A DNA stretch of 64,000 nucleotides from VXNE01 sp965203615 (GTDB lineage: Bacteria; Pseudomonadota; Gammaproteobacteria; Pseudomonadales; Azotimanducaceae), in contig OZ241900.1 of NCBI GenBank assembly GCA_965203615.1, positions 3,782,001-3,846,000 of the forward strand, given 5' to 3'. This document shows positions 52,691 through 61,518 of the stretch, piece after piece (position 1 is the stretch's first letter; each line of letters starts with the position of its first letter). Under the pieces are notes generated by a model that searched no databases, was not told the DNA's origin, and saw nothing but the letters and a program-made list of their open reading frames with translations. Position numbers and translations under genes: made by a program.

Positions 52691-53691
52691 GCGGCGCGGG
52701 TCACGGCTTCGAGTTGGACCTGGGTGGCGGGTGCGGCGCTATGCCGAACGGCGGTGATCTCCGCCAGGATCGCGATCGCGATTTCCGGAGGTGTCTTGCT
52801 GCCAATAGGTAGGCCGATCGGCGCGTGCAGCCTTCCTATCTCGGCGTCGGTGAGTTGCAGCGCCTTCAGGCGTTCGCGCCGGTTGGCCGAGGTGCGGGTC
52901 GATCCCATCGCCCCGATGTAGAACGCGTCCGTCTTCAGCGCCACCATCATGCCCATGTCGTCGATGCGCGGGTCGTGGGTGAGCGCGACGATCGCCGTCA
53001 GCGGATCGTTGGCGTGCTCCAGGATGGCATCGTCCGGCATGGCGCTGATCCTGGTGACGCCGGCAACGGAGAACTCATCGAGCAGGTGCGCCCGCGGGTC
53101 GCATACGGTTACCTGGTAGTCGAGGGCCTGCGCCATTTCCGCCACGTACGACGAAACCATGCCGGAACCGATGATGAAGAGCTGGAACTGCGGGCCGTAG
53201 GTGTGCGTAAGAACCTGCGCTTCGCCGTCGTAATGCAGCGGCGCGTGCGCGTCCACGTCCTCGATGGAAGTCGCGCCACTGCGAAGGTCGACGGTTCGCC
53301 GGACGGAACGGCGGCCGACCACGCGGTCCCGGAGGTGCCCGAAGTGCCCGCGGCAGGCGTCGTCCGCGGGCAACGGTTCGACGACGATGTTCAGGTGCCC
53401 GCCGCACGGCAACCCCAGCCGCTCCGTCTCTTCCGGCGTGATGCCGTACTGGAAGAACTGGGCACGCTCGCGGGCGAGTTCGCCGGACGTGAGCTTCTCC
53501 AGCAGGTCGTCCTCGACGCAGCCTCCGGACAAGGATCCCCGCACCTGGCCCGCGCGGTTGCATGTCAGCAGCGAGCCCACGGGCCGGGGGGAAGAACCCC
53601 AGGTCTCCACCACCGTGGCGAGCCAGCACGACTCGTCGGATTCGAGCCATTGGCAGACCTGGTCGAGTACCTGTTGGTCAACGGCTTGCAT
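52687..53691 (-). CDS. XdhC/CoxI-family molybdoenzyme maturation factor
   Basis: 334 residues. N-terminal XdhC domain has ATVVETWGSSPRPVGSLLTCNRAGQVRGSLSGGCVEDDL. The C-terminal Rossmann part has LFIIGSGMVSSYVAEMAQALDYQVTVCDPRAHL and later GAMGSTRTSANRRERL. XdhC proteins bind MoCo and help add the terminal sulfur before insertion into xanthine dehydrogenase-type enzymes. Coupled to the downstream MocA-like gene. Confidence 0.9.
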   Translation of the reverse strand: MQAVDQQVLDQVCQWLESDESCWLATVVETWGSSPRPVGSLLTCNRAGQVRGSLSGGCVEDDLLEKLTSGELARERAQFFQYGITPEETERLGLPCGGHLNIVVEPLPADDACRGHFGHLRDRVVGRRSVRRTVDLRSGATSIEDVDAHAPLHYDGEAQVLTHTYGPQFQLFIIGSGMVSSYVAEMAQALDYQVTVCDPRAHLLDEFSVAGVTRISAMPDDAILEHANDPLTAIVALTHDPRIDDMGMMVALKTDAFYIGAMGSTRTSANRRERLKALQLTDAEIGRLHAPIGLPIGSKTPPEIAIAILAEITAVRHSAAPATQVQLEAVTRAA

Positions 53692-53831
53692 GCGGGTAGT
53701 GTATCACCGGCAAATTGGGGCCAATACCCTGACGAGAGGGGCCTGCGGGGACTATCCTGTATCTTGTCGGCCGCACGCGGCGAGCCAATGCCGGTCGCGG
53801 CCGGCCAGTGACGGAGGAGGATGCACGACTC

Positions 53832-54572
53832 ATGAAGATAGAAGTTGATGGCGCAACGCTGTACGTAGAGGTCGATGGACCGGAAACCCATCCGGCCCTG
53901 CTTTTGTGGCCGCCGGGGAGGTGCACGCTTCGCATCTGGGACGACCAGGTGACGAAGTTGATCGAGCGCTTCCGCACCGTACGCATCGATATCCGGGGTC
54001 TGGGCCGGAGTTCTCCATCGGCGGATCCCGAGTCGCAGTGCACCTTCGAGCAGTACGCGAAAGACGCCTGCGATGTGCTCGACCACCTCGGTATCGAACG
54101 CTGCCACATCTGGTCGCAATCCTGGGGGACTCGGCCCGCCATAGCCTTCTGTGCCCTGCATCCGGACCGGGTCATGTCCGCCGCCCTGTACGCGGCGAAC
54201 ACGGACGAAGCCGACGTGCCGGCGCAGCAGGAGGGCTCGAGAGTCGCAGCCGCAATACGCCGTGAGGCCGGCATCGAGTCAGGCCGGCCGCCGAAGGGAT
54301 TCTTCGATCATGACTATCCGGAAGCTGTCGACGCAACCATGGCCGCGACGCAAAAATTCGACCTGGCGGCGGTCGTGGACAAACTGACCATGCCGGTGCT
54401 CATCGGCACGGGGAGCCACGATCCGAACCTGGTCTCGAGCCGCGTCATCGCGGCCACGGCCCCCAATGCGAGGTTGGCGGTACTCGAAAACGTCGGGCAC
54501 AACAGCATGTTCGAGTACCCGGAACTGGCCCTGCAGACGTTCCTCGATTTTCACGATGAGCTGGAGACCTGA
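53832..54572 (+). CDS. Alpha/beta hydrolase
   Basis: 246 residues from the ATG at 53832, with GGAGGAGG 11 bases upstream (a GTG at 53808 is possible). Alpha/beta hydrolase features: oxyanion region LLWPPGRCTLRIW, strand TVRIDIRGLGRSS, nucleophile elbow HIWSQSWGTRP (Ser at SWG; the first Gly of GxSxG is Ser), acidic residue in IGTGSHDPNLV and His in ENVGHNSMF. Substrate unknown. Confidence 0.85.
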   Translation: MKIEVDGATLYVEVDGPETHPALLLWPPGRCTLRIWDDQVTKLIERFRTVRIDIRGLGRSSPSADPESQCTFEQYAKDACDVLDHLGIERCHIWSQSWGTRPAIAFCALHPDRVMSAALYAANTDEADVPAQQEGSRVAAAIRREAGIESGRPPKGFFDHDYPEAVDATMAATQKFDLAAVVDKLTMPVLIGTGSHDPNLVSSRVIAATAPNARLAVLENVGHNSMFEYPELALQTFLDFHDELET

Positions 54573-54628
54573 GGGTATCCGGCAATGCGCGGGCGTTCGT
54601 TGCGGCGGGTAAGAGCGCTGAATTCGTG

Positions 54629-54641
54629 ATTTTCTGAAAAT
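54629..54641. promoter_or_regulatory. Inverted repeat before the AbrB-PIN genes, candidate operator
   Basis: ATTTTC-T-GAAAAT is a perfect inverted repeat in an A/T-rich patch 38 bp upstream of the antitoxin ATG. AbrB/MazE-type antitoxins usually repress their own operon through such sites, so this is a reasonable operator guess. No experimental or comparative support is available here. Confidence 0.4.
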
Positions 54642-54678
54642 ATGTTTCTGCCCAGCGATGGATTGCAGGATGCCTGGC

Positions 54679-54933
54679 ATGCCGAACACGCTTATCGTCT
54701 CCGACAGGGGCCAGATCACGCTCCCGGCCGCCATGCGTAAACGGATGGGTATCAAGGGTGGCGACGTTGTGATCCTGGAGGATCGAGGCACCCAAATCGT
54801 CCTCAAGCCCGCCGTGGTCATCGAACTTCAACAGTACACGGACGATGACATAGAGAAATGGGACGCTGAAGACAGCCTTGATGATCGGGACCGCGCGCGA
54901 ATCCTCGATGCGCTCACCCGATCGAAGCGGTGA
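54679..54933 (+). CDS. AbrB/SpoVT-type antitoxin
   Basis: 84 residues. The swapped-hairpin DNA-binding domain is plain: MPNTLIVSDRGQITLPAAMRKRMGIKGGDVVILEDRGTQIVLKPA. The charged C-terminal helix (YTDDDIEKWDAEDSLDDRDRARILDAL) should wrap the toxin. The start was set by AGGA 8 bases upstream. The PIN toxin gene follows with a 4-bp overlap. Confidence 0.88.
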   Translation: MPNTLIVSDRGQITLPAAMRKRMGIKGGDVVILEDRGTQIVLKPAVVIELQQYTDDDIEKWDAEDSLDDRDRARILDALTRSKR

Positions 54934-55352
54934 GACTGTTTCTCGACGCCAACGTACTCTTCACAGCGGCGCACAATCCCGGGGACAAGGCCGCATTCGT
55001 CGTAGAGCTCGGGAAACGCGGCAAATGGATGCTTGCGACGAGCACCTGCGCGTCGGAGGAAGCGCGCCGCAACCTGGAAAGGAAGTTCCCCGATTCACTC
55101 GAAGATCTGAAATCCGTGCTGGAGCACATCCGGCTCGTGGAACATCGTCCCGATCTTTGGTTTCCTGATCAACTGGCGCAGAAGGACCGCCCGATATTCC
55201 AGGCTGCGGTTGCTTGGCGGGCAACCCATTTGTTGACAGGGGACTATCGTGACTTTGGGCGGTTCATGGGCAAGCCGGAGACGACGTCGGGCATCGTTGT
55301 TCAGACCGTTGCCGCGTTCCTCGACTCCATCCCGCAACTTCGCCGCAGCTAG
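54930..55352 (+). CDS. PIN-domain toxin
   Basis: 140 residues from a GTG overlapping the antitoxin stop. PIN-domain acidic residues are in MRLFLDANVLFTAA (Asp), TCASEEARRNL (Glu) and LLTGDYRDFG (Asp pair). These enzymes are Mg-dependent RNases, in VapC often specific for tRNA or rRNA. With the AbrB protein it makes a type II toxin-antitoxin pair. The 3' end overlaps the convergent TonB-receptor gene by 4 bp. Confidence 0.88.
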   Translation: MRLFLDANVLFTAAHNPGDKAAFVVELGKRGKWMLATSTCASEEARRNLERKFPDSLEDLKSVLEHIRLVEHRPDLWFPDQLAQKDRPIFQAAVAWRATHLLTGDYRDFGRFMGKPETTSGIVVQTVAAFLDSIPQLRRS

Positions 55353-57982
55353 ATTTCCAGTCCGAGTGACAGGAACACGCGCCGCCCGCGTGGATCCGAA
55401 GATCGGGGATCGTAGCTGCCGGCGATATCGACGTGGGGAGGATCCCGGTCGAAGAGATTGGCGACGCCCACCGTGATCGATGCTTCCGATTCCTTCCGGA
55501 GCAGTTCGCCCAGGGACCAGCGGATGTTGGCGTCCAGCGTCGTGAAGCTGTCTATTTCGCCGCCGGCATCGTCCTTGTAGCTGCCGATGTGTCGCGCCGT
55601 GGCCGAGACCAGAATGCTGCCTCGGGACCAGCCGGCGCTGGCGGCGGCGCTGAATTGCTGATTGGGAGCGCCGACGTTTGCGCGGTTGAGCTTGCCCAGG
55701 GCATCGACTGCCACTCCGGCGTTGGTGACGTCGTAGGACAGCAGCCAGGTTGCCTCGACCCAGGTCGAAAGCAGGCCGCCGGCCAGGTCCAGGTTGGCGC
55801 GCGCGGACAGGTCGATGCCGGTGGTTTCAATCGAATCGGCGTTGATGAAGGCTACGTTGACGATGGAAATCGTGCCGGCCGAGGTCCGTTCGACCCTTGA
55901 ATCGAACGGGTCGGCATTGACGATTGCCTGGGCGTTCTCCTTGCGCAGCACATCCTGGAATGTGTACCGCCACAGGTCGGCGCTCAAGGCCCGGCGCGCG
56001 TCGCGCCAGGTGGTGCCGATGTTGATTGCGCGCGAGGTCTCGGGATCCAGGTTTGGATCGCCCAGGGTCCGGCGACCGGCGAAGGTCCTGGAGCCGTCGT
56101 GGTCGACGATGTTCGTGAAGTTGGTCTGCACGCCCCGGGTCTGGAACGGCGATGGGGCCCGGAACGACGTGCCGAAGGAACTGCGCACCGACAAGGACTC
56201 TGTGACGCTGAACAGCAGCGTGAGCTTCGGGTCCAGCGTGTCCCCTGTGCCGTCGCCATAGTCCTCGTAGCGCAACGCGAAGGTGCCCTCGACGCGATCC
56301 GAGAGCGGCAGCCAGACTTCGCCGTAGGCGGCGAAGACCTCGTCGTGGGCGACGTAGTTGGTATTACCGATGAGAAACGCGAAGCCGTCGTGGCGGGTGA
56401 CGGAGTCGTAGGAGAAGTCGAGGGTCTGGTCGCGGTACTGCGCGCCGATGGCATATCCGCCGTCGAACCATGGCATGAATCCGGTCAGGTTCGCCTCGAG
56501 CGTCGTGAGCTGGGACTCGCCGTCGCCGAAGTAGTCGCCGATGATGAACCGGCGCAGTTCGGGAGGGTTGAACAGCGGGTCGCCCGGCGATGCGGCGAAC
56601 GTGGAGCTGAATGGATTGAAGAACAGGCAGCCGCCCTCACCGGGCCCGGTTTCATCCGGGTTGCAGCCGGTCCCGCCGAAGCCGAGCAGTGCGGCCTGGA
56701 AGTTGGCGGCGATGACGTCGCGGGGATTGAGCAGGGCATCGTTGACTGCGCGTACGATCGAGGTGTCCCAGGACATCCCGTTCGTCAGCCGGCCGCTGGC
56801 GCCGAGTGCTACGCGGGACGTGTCGTGTTGGTAGTAGTTGATTTCGGGGGGTGCCCCGTAGCCGTAAGGCCGGCCCTGGAACCAGACGTCTTCTCCGTAG
56901 GTGTTGGCAGGATGGTAGGCGGGCACGCGCGGCGTGTTGAGCACTGGGAAACTAGGAGACACGTCGCGGCTGATATCGTTTCGCGCGTGGCCGAACTCCG
57001 CCCACACCGTCGCCGTGTCGCTCCACGGCCATTCGACCCTGCCCCAGGCCTGCGCGCGCTGTTCATTGGGTATCGCCGTTATCTGGGGACCGTAGTCGAA
57101 GCGGCAGAGCGTGCCGCCGTTCGCCAGTTCCTGCAGCAGTCCGTCGTAGCGTTCGCATGCCGGATCGGCGACGGTGCGCCCGAGCGAGGGGATATTGAAG
57201 CTGCCGGGATTGCCGAAGCCACTGGTGGCGGGGCGCAGCCAGTCCACTTCGATGAGCACGAGACTGCTGCGGTCGAGGTAGCTTGCCGCCAGCAGGAATT
57301 CGCCGTCACCGGCGATCCTTCCGCCTACGACGCCATCGAGGGTGATGTCGTCCTGCGAACCGTTGCCGGTTCGGCTGCGGTACTCGGCCTCGACCTCGAT
57401 CCCCTCGAAGCCCCGGCGCGTGATGAAGTTGGCGACACCCGCCACGGCTTCCGAACCGTAAATCGCGGTGGCGCCGTCTTTCAGGATCTCCACGCGCTCG
57501 AGTGCCAACGTTGGCACCAGCGCCGCCAGGTCCACGAAACTCGAACCGTCGTCCGTCTGCACCGCCGAGAGAACCTGCCGCCGGCCGTTCAGCAACACGA
57601 GGGTGGAAGCGACGCCGAGTCCGCGCAGATTGACATTGGCCGTGCCGACGGTGAAGTTCTGCGTGAGGTTGTCGGAGTTGTTCTCCGCGCCGGCGTTGAT
57701 GGCGACTACGCCGACCAGGTCGCGCAGGTCCCTGAGTCCGGCTTCGCGCAGCGTGCTGCGGTCGTAGTTCGACAGCGGGGACGGAGAGTCTCCCTGCCGT
57801 CCGATCCGGCTCCCGGTCTTCGCGGTGACGACGACTTCCTCGATGGCGCCCTGTTCGGCAACGCCGTCCGTGGCGGTGAACCCCAAGGACGTCGCAACGG
57901 CGAGAAGCGCCCATTTGCGCGCGGTCGAGCGAGCCTCGACGTCACGAATCTTCGACTTGGCGAGTTCAATGCACGTGCGCAA
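55349..57982 (-). CDS. TonB-dependent outer-membrane receptor
   Basis: 877 residues from a TTG start. An unusually long N-region precedes the hydrophobic signal stretch (KWALLAVATSLGFTATDGVAEQ). A TonB-box-like EEVVVTAKT follows. The plug has VNLRGLGVASTLVLLNGRRQVLS and VERVEILKDGATAIYGSEAVAGVANFITRRG. The barrel ends in RRVFLSLGLEI. This type often carries larger or non-iron ligands; the substrate is unknown. It is monocistronic, and 121 bp without a recognised feature separate it from the HNH gene. Confidence 0.9.
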   Translation of the reverse strand: MRTCIELAKSKIRDVEARSTARKWALLAVATSLGFTATDGVAEQGAIEEVVVTAKTGSRIGRQGDSPSPLSNYDRSTLREAGLRDLRDLVGVVAINAGAENNSDNLTQNFTVGTANVNLRGLGVASTLVLLNGRRQVLSAVQTDDGSSFVDLAALVPTLALERVEILKDGATAIYGSEAVAGVANFITRRGFEGIEVEAEYRSRTGNGSQDDITLDGVVGGRIAGDGEFLLAASYLDRSSLVLIEVDWLRPATSGFGNPGSFNIPSLGRTVADPACERYDGLLQELANGGTLCRFDYGPQITAIPNEQRAQAWGRVEWPWSDTATVWAEFGHARNDISRDVSPSFPVLNTPRVPAYHPANTYGEDVWFQGRPYGYGAPPEINYYQHDTSRVALGASGRLTNGMSWDTSIVRAVNDALLNPRDVIAANFQAALLGFGGTGCNPDETGPGEGGCLFFNPFSSTFAASPGDPLFNPPELRRFIIGDYFGDGESQLTTLEANLTGFMPWFDGGYAIGAQYRDQTLDFSYDSVTRHDGFAFLIGNTNYVAHDEVFAAYGEVWLPLSDRVEGTFALRYEDYGDGTGDTLDPKLTLLFSVTESLSVRSSFGTSFRAPSPFQTRGVQTNFTNIVDHDGSRTFAGRRTLGDPNLDPETSRAINIGTTWRDARRALSADLWRYTFQDVLRKENAQAIVNADPFDSRVERTSAGTISIVNVAFINADSIETTGIDLSARANLDLAGGLLSTWVEATWLLSYDVTNAGVAVDALGKLNRANVGAPNQQFSAAASAGWSRGSILVSATARHIGSYKDDAGGEIDSFTTLDANIRWSLGELLRKESEASITVGVANLFDRDPPHVDIAGSYDPRSSDPRGRRVFLSLGLEI

Positions 57983-58103
57983 TGGGCAATCCCGATACGT
58001 CTTGGTTGAACACTCTAGATTTCAACCCGACGATACGTGGACGCCTCAACAAAGTCATCGATAGGTTGCGCGAGCTTGTTGACGGTACTCCGCCCGATCG
58101 ACA

Positions 58104-59555
58104 TCAGTTTCCCCGGGCCAATTTCATGAGTTCCCTCTGAAACCTGGCGTTTCTCTTCCGGCCCCAGTCTTCGCGGAAGCGCAGCATGTCGATGACCTCC
58201 CGTTCGGAACGGGTCTTGAGCACCGAGGGTCCGCGGCGCCGCGCCGGCGGGCAATCCACGGTGTGGGGGACGGACAGCGGGATTTCCGCGGAAACATCCG
58301 CGAACTGCGGGCTCAGCGCCGGCGCGATCACTTCGCCGTCCCGGCCGACAAAGATGACCTGATCGTCCTCGACCACGACGTGGAAGGCGCCGTGGTGCAG
58401 CAGCCGGTGATGGGCGCCGCATAGCAGCACGAGGTTGTCGAGACAGGTCTCCCCGCCGTCGATCCAGTGTCGGACGTGATGCGCCTCGACATGGCGCTGA
58501 TGCGCGCAGCCGGGGAAGCGGCAGCGGTTCTGGTCGCGCAGCTTCAGCGCCCGCAGCAGCCGGGCCGGCACGATCCGCCGCCGGCGCCCGTAGTTGAGCA
58601 GATCGCCCCGCGCGTCTTTCCTGCGAGGGGAACCCCCTCGCGCTCCCCGGCTGAGGGCTCTCTGAATGAACTCGGTGATATCGGCGTCGCAGGCGATGTG
58701 GCGGGCATCCTCCTCGTCGATGCCCCAGTCCGGCTCGACGTGGTAGCGCGCGCCGCCCGCCGACTGCCGCGCGGCCAGCTCGTTGCGGTCGATGGTCAGT
58801 ACCACTTCGTGGCGCTGGCCGGGCCGGCGCCGCTTCCAGGGGCCGGCGCGGCTCGCCAGGCAGTGCTCGGCCATGTCCACCAGCGCGTCGGCGAAGCGCT
58901 GCTCCCTGCTCGCGGGCTCGAACGTCAGCCAGTCCGGAAGATCGTCCGTTTCCGCGGAAACATCTCCGGAAACATCCGCTTCGATCAAGGCCGTACTTGA
59001 AACCTGCGCGAAGATATCCTTGCCGTTCGCGTGCTCGGCGGGCGTTTCCGCGGAAACATCGATGTCCGTCACAACGGCGCATGCATCCTGCGCGCAGACC
59101 TCCCCGTCCGCGTGACTAACCGGGGTTTCCGCGGAAACGTCGGTCGATACATCTGCCGTCGCCCATTCGGCCTGCTCGGGTGCCTCTTTCTCTTTACCGT
59201 TTGCCGCGCCAGCGCCTTCCACCAGCACTCCTTCAGATCCATCGTCGGCCGCAGCCTCGGCAGTTTCCCCGCAATCGGCAAACGGCAGCACGGATCGATA
59301 GAACGCCTCCTGCTCGTCTCTCCCGGCATCTTCCCGGCCGTCGACGACCTGCTGCAGCGCCTTGATCACGAGCGCTCCCCGCTCCGCCGGGACCGCCGCC
59401 GTGATGACCAGCATGCCGTCCTCGTAGTGCCAGCTTAAGCTCCGCCGCTCCTCGCTGCTGGCGCGCTTGCGACCGCTCCCGCCGACCCGCTCGTAGGTCC
59501 GGACCAAACTCTCGAGCTGCGCCGCGCTGCTGCCCTCGGCGATCGCCAGCAGCAT
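58104..59555 (-). CDS. DUF222/13E12-type HNH endonuclease, 5'-truncated and carrying two repeat families
   Basis: 483 residues from the only in-frame ATG after an in-frame TGA at 59607-59609. The frame begins in the middle of the usual DUF222 region (AEGSSAAQLESLVRTYERVGG), so around 100 N-terminal residues seem lost. The HNH part is intact: CRFPGCAHQRHVEAHHVRHWIDGGETCLDNLVLLCGAHHRLLHHGAFHV. A variable middle has repeated DVSAETP units encoded by a perfect palindrome, and residues 299-312 come from the 40-bp element also found in holC. It may be a decaying gene or a short active nuclease. Confidence 0.75.
   Translation of the reverse strand: MLLAIAEGSSAAQLESLVRTYERVGGSGRKRASSEERRSLSWHYEDGMLVITAAVPAERGALVIKALQQVVDGREDAGRDEQEAFYRSVLPFADCGETAEAAADDGSEGVLVEGAGAANGKEKEAPEQAEWATADVSTDVSAETPVSHADGEVCAQDACAVVTDIDVSAETPAEHANGKDIFAQVSSTALIEADVSGDVSAETDDLPDWLTFEPASREQRFADALVDMAEHCLASRAGPWKRRRPGQRHEVVLTIDRNELAARQSAGGARYHVEPDWGIDEEDARHIACDADITEFIQRALSRGARGGSPRRKDARGDLLNYGRRRRIVPARLLRALKLRDQNRCRFPGCAHQRHVEAHHVRHWIDGGETCLDNLVLLCGAHHRLLHHGAFHVVVEDDQVIFVGRDGEVIAPALSPQFADVSAEIPLSVPHTVDCPPARRRGPSVLKTRSEREVIDMLRFREDWGRKRNARFQRELMKLARGN
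58283..58294. repeat. Intragenic palindrome TTTCCGCGGAAA, copy 1
   Basis: This copy has ATTTCCGCGGAAAC, so the perfect core is 12 bp. In the HNH gene it encodes part of FADVSAEIP. It is the copy farthest from the other three, near the 3' end of the gene. Confidence 0.8.
58622..58661 (-). repeat. Palindromic element copy inside the HNH gene
   Basis: Read on the minus strand: CCCTCAGCCGGGGAGC then GCGAGGGG-GTT-CCCCTCGC. It differs from the holC copy at one base in the module and at two loop bases. In this gene the element is read in its module-first direction and encodes ALSRGARGGSPRR, in frame and without a stop. Confidence 0.85.
58948..58961. repeat. Intragenic palindrome GTTTCCGCGGAAAC, copy 2
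   Basis: Perfect 14-bp palindrome followed by ATC, encoding DVSAET on the gene strand. A half-related CTCCGGAAACATC lies directly beside it and encodes the neighbouring DVSGDV. Confidence 0.85.
59044..59057. repeat. Intragenic palindrome GTTTCCGCGGAAAC, copy 3
   Basis: Perfect 14-bp palindrome followed by ATCGATGTC. It encodes DIDVSAETP on the gene strand. Confidence 0.85.
59125..59138. repeat. Intragenic palindrome GTTTCCGCGGAAAC, copy 4
   Basis: Perfect 14-bp palindrome followed by GTCGGTCG. It encodes STDVSAETP on the gene strand, 81 bp from copy 3. Confidence 0.85.
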
Positions 59556-59682
59556 CGCTTCGGCACCGCCGGATGAATCACCAATGTGATCCGTCGACGG
59601 TGCGGGTCATGCGGTGTCTGCCTCGACGAGAGCCAAGTGCAGATTGGAGGCAGTGTGCCGCCCGTGCGGTAGACTCGGCACC

Positions 59683-60690
59683 GTGTTTCCGCTCATACGC
59701 CGCCTGCTTTTTCTGCTGCCTCCGGAGGCGGCGCATCGGCTGGCGTTGACGGTCTTGCGCGCCTGGGGTGAGGTGGCGCAGGCACCGGCGAGTGCCACGC
59801 CCGTTCGCGTCATGGGGCTGGATTTTCCGAATCGCGTCGGACTTGCGGCGGGACTCGACAAGGATGCCATTGCGGTGCGCGGCTTCGCCCGCCTGGGGTT
59901 CGGTTTCGTGGAGGTCGGAACCGTGACGCCTCGACCGCAGCCGGGCAATCCGAAGCCGAGACTGTTCCGCTCGGCGGCGGATCGGGCACTGATTAATCGC
60001 ATGGGTTTCAACAGCGACGGTATGCACGCCGTCAGGGAGCGGCTCGTTCGCCTGCGGCAACGTCCCCTGAGGGCGCTGGTCGGCGTGAACATCAGCAAGA
60101 ATCGGGACACGCCGCTGTCCTATGCGCTGAGCGACTATCGGACCGGACTGGCCGCCGTGTACGACCTCGCAGACTACGTGACGGTCAACATCTCTTCCCC
60201 GAACACGCCGGGGTTACGGGACTTCCAGGCGGGCGAGACGGCGACGCGCCTGCTCGCTGCCCTGAGCCGTGAACGCGAGACCTTGAGGGAAGCTTCCGGC
60301 CGGCATGTTCCGCTTGCCTTGAAGATTGCGCCGGATCTCGATTCGGGTGGCCTGGTCGACATCGCCGCGGTCGTCAGGGAGACCGGTATCGACGCGGTCA
60401 TCGCTGGCAATACTACCGTCTCGCGCCCAGCGGACCTCGACCCGACCTTCGCCAAAGAGCAGGGTGGACTCAGCGGGGCGCCCCTGACGCCGCTGGCGCT
60501 CGAGACCGTCGCCAACCTGCGCGAGGCGCTCGGAGCGGAAGTGCCCATCATCGGCGTTGGCGGCATACTGGATCCCGACGCGGGTCGTGCCATGCGGTGC
60601 GCCGGGGCCGACCTGATTCAGGTCTATACGGGGCTGATCTTTGCCGGACCGGGGTTGGTCCGGGCGTTGGGGACGGCGCTTGACGACTAG
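59683..60690 (+). CDS. pyrD: Dihydroorotate dehydrogenase (quinone), class 2
   Basis: 335 residues from a GTG giving the typical start (M)FPLIRRLLFLLPPEAAHRLAL, the membrane-associating N-terminal helices of class 2 enzymes. FMN/substrate motifs: NRVGLAAGLDKDA, GFGFVEVGTVTPRPQPGNPKPRLFR, NISSPNTPGLRDFQ with the catalytic Ser region, and GVGGILDPDAGRAM. It oxidises dihydroorotate to orotate with ubiquinone in pyrimidine synthesis. Confidence 0.96.
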   Translation: MFPLIRRLLFLLPPEAAHRLALTVLRAWGEVAQAPASATPVRVMGLDFPNRVGLAAGLDKDAIAVRGFARLGFGFVEVGTVTPRPQPGNPKPRLFRSAADRALINRMGFNSDGMHAVRERLVRLRQRPLRALVGVNISKNRDTPLSYALSDYRTGLAAVYDLADYVTVNISSPNTPGLRDFQAGETATRLLAALSRERETLREASGRHVPLALKIAPDLDSGGLVDIAAVVRETGIDAVIAGNTTVSRPADLDPTFAKEQGGLSGAPLTPLALETVANLREALGAEVPIIGVGGILDPDAGRAMRCAGADLIQVYTGLIFAGPGLVRALGTALDD

Positions 60691-60748
60691 TGGTATAAAT
60701 CTGGGGTCTTGGTGGCGCTGTGTTTCGACCTTGCCCCGTCCAAACCTA

Positions 60749-60795
60749 GACAGCGGCCAGAAGGCGGGCAACAATCGGGCGATGCAGGCTGACGG
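60749..60795 (+). repeat. Direct repeat, left copy, before hicBA
   Basis: GACAGCGGCC-4 nt-GGCGGGCAACAATC followed by a GATG..GG.TGACGG stretch. It aligns without gaps to 61472-61518, which covers the ygfZ upstream region and start codon. An ATG here (60782) opens only a short frame, so the copy looks like a relic of the ygfZ 5' end. Confidence 0.75.
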
Positions 60796-60852
60796 CCCCG
60801 GGAACGGGCGCTCGTCTCGCTGGACGATTCACTCGTAAAGGGAGGTGCGGGA

Positions 60853-61074
60853 ATGACCATCCGCTTGACGGCGATCGTCGAACGCGAGGACGACGGCTAT
60901 GTGGCGCTCTGTCCAGAAGTCGATGTCGCGAGCCAGGGCGGAACCGTGGCCGAGGCGCGGGACAACCTCACCGAGGCGCTCGCGTTGTTCTTCGAGACCG
61001 CGCCCGCTGACGAAGTCGACCGGCGACTGCGCGGCGAAATCTATGTGACCCAGATCGAGGTCGCGGTTGGCTAA
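60853..61074 (+). CDS. hicB: HicB antitoxin
   Basis: 73 residues. HicB start MTIRLTAIVEREDDGYVALCPEVDVASQGGTVAEARDNLTEALALFFE is the partial RNase-H-like antitoxin fold. No obvious C-terminal DNA-binding domain is visible, so it is the short HicB form. GGGAGG precedes the ATG. The antitoxin gene comes before the toxin, and the two overlap by 8 bp. Confidence 0.9.
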   Translation: MTIRLTAIVEREDDGYVALCPEVDVASQGGTVAEARDNLTEALALFFETAPADEVDRRLRGEIYVTQIEVAVG

Positions 61075-61288
61075 GCTGCGCGTCCTTTCGGGACGCGACG
61101 TCTGCCGGATTCTCGCCGCTCACGGATTCATCGAAGTCCGAAGACGCGGCAGCCATGTCGCAATGCAGAGGGCCGATGCCGACGGCACTGTGACGGTTCC
61201 GGTGCCAGATCATCGGGAACTGCGCACCGGCACGCTGTTATCGATCATCCGGCAGTCGGGCGTGCCGCGTTTGTCATTCGAGCAATAG
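61067..61288 (+). CDS. hicA: HicA mRNA-interferase toxin
   Basis: 73 residues from a TTG within the hicB end. The double-stranded-RNA-binding-like HicA fold: RDVCRILAAHGFIEVRRRGSHVAMQRADADG with the catalytic His in GSHV, then VPDHRELRTGTLLSIIRQSGV. It should cleave mRNA when HicB is lost. The next 216 bp to ygfZ hold the right copy of the flanking direct repeat and nothing else recognised. Confidence 0.92.
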   Translation: MAKLRVLSGRDVCRILAAHGFIEVRRRGSHVAMQRADADGTVTVPVPDHRELRTGTLLSIIRQSGVPRLSFEQ

Positions 61289-61471
61289 ACATGTACGTGG
61301 CCAGCCCTCGGCCTGTGAGGCCGCGGCTTGTTTCGGCTCGGGGTTCACGCCACTGATGCGCATGGGAAGAATGCCGGAGTTCGGAGTGTGCGCTCCATTT
61401 GCTGAGGTGCGCGGAGCATTTGGGGGAGGCGAAACGCGGTAGCTGTCCCGCCGGTTGCGGAGGCGGCTCTC

Positions 61472-61518
61472 GACAGCGGCCGCGTGGCGGGCAACAATCA
61501 TTAGATGATGGTTGACGG
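61472..61518 (+). repeat. Direct repeat, right copy, at the ygfZ start
   Basis: Second copy of the repeat at 60749-60795, exactly 723 bp away. Both GACAGCGGCC and GGCGGGCAACAATC blocks are identical, separated by 4 variable bases. It includes the ygfZ ATG. Confidence 0.75.
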
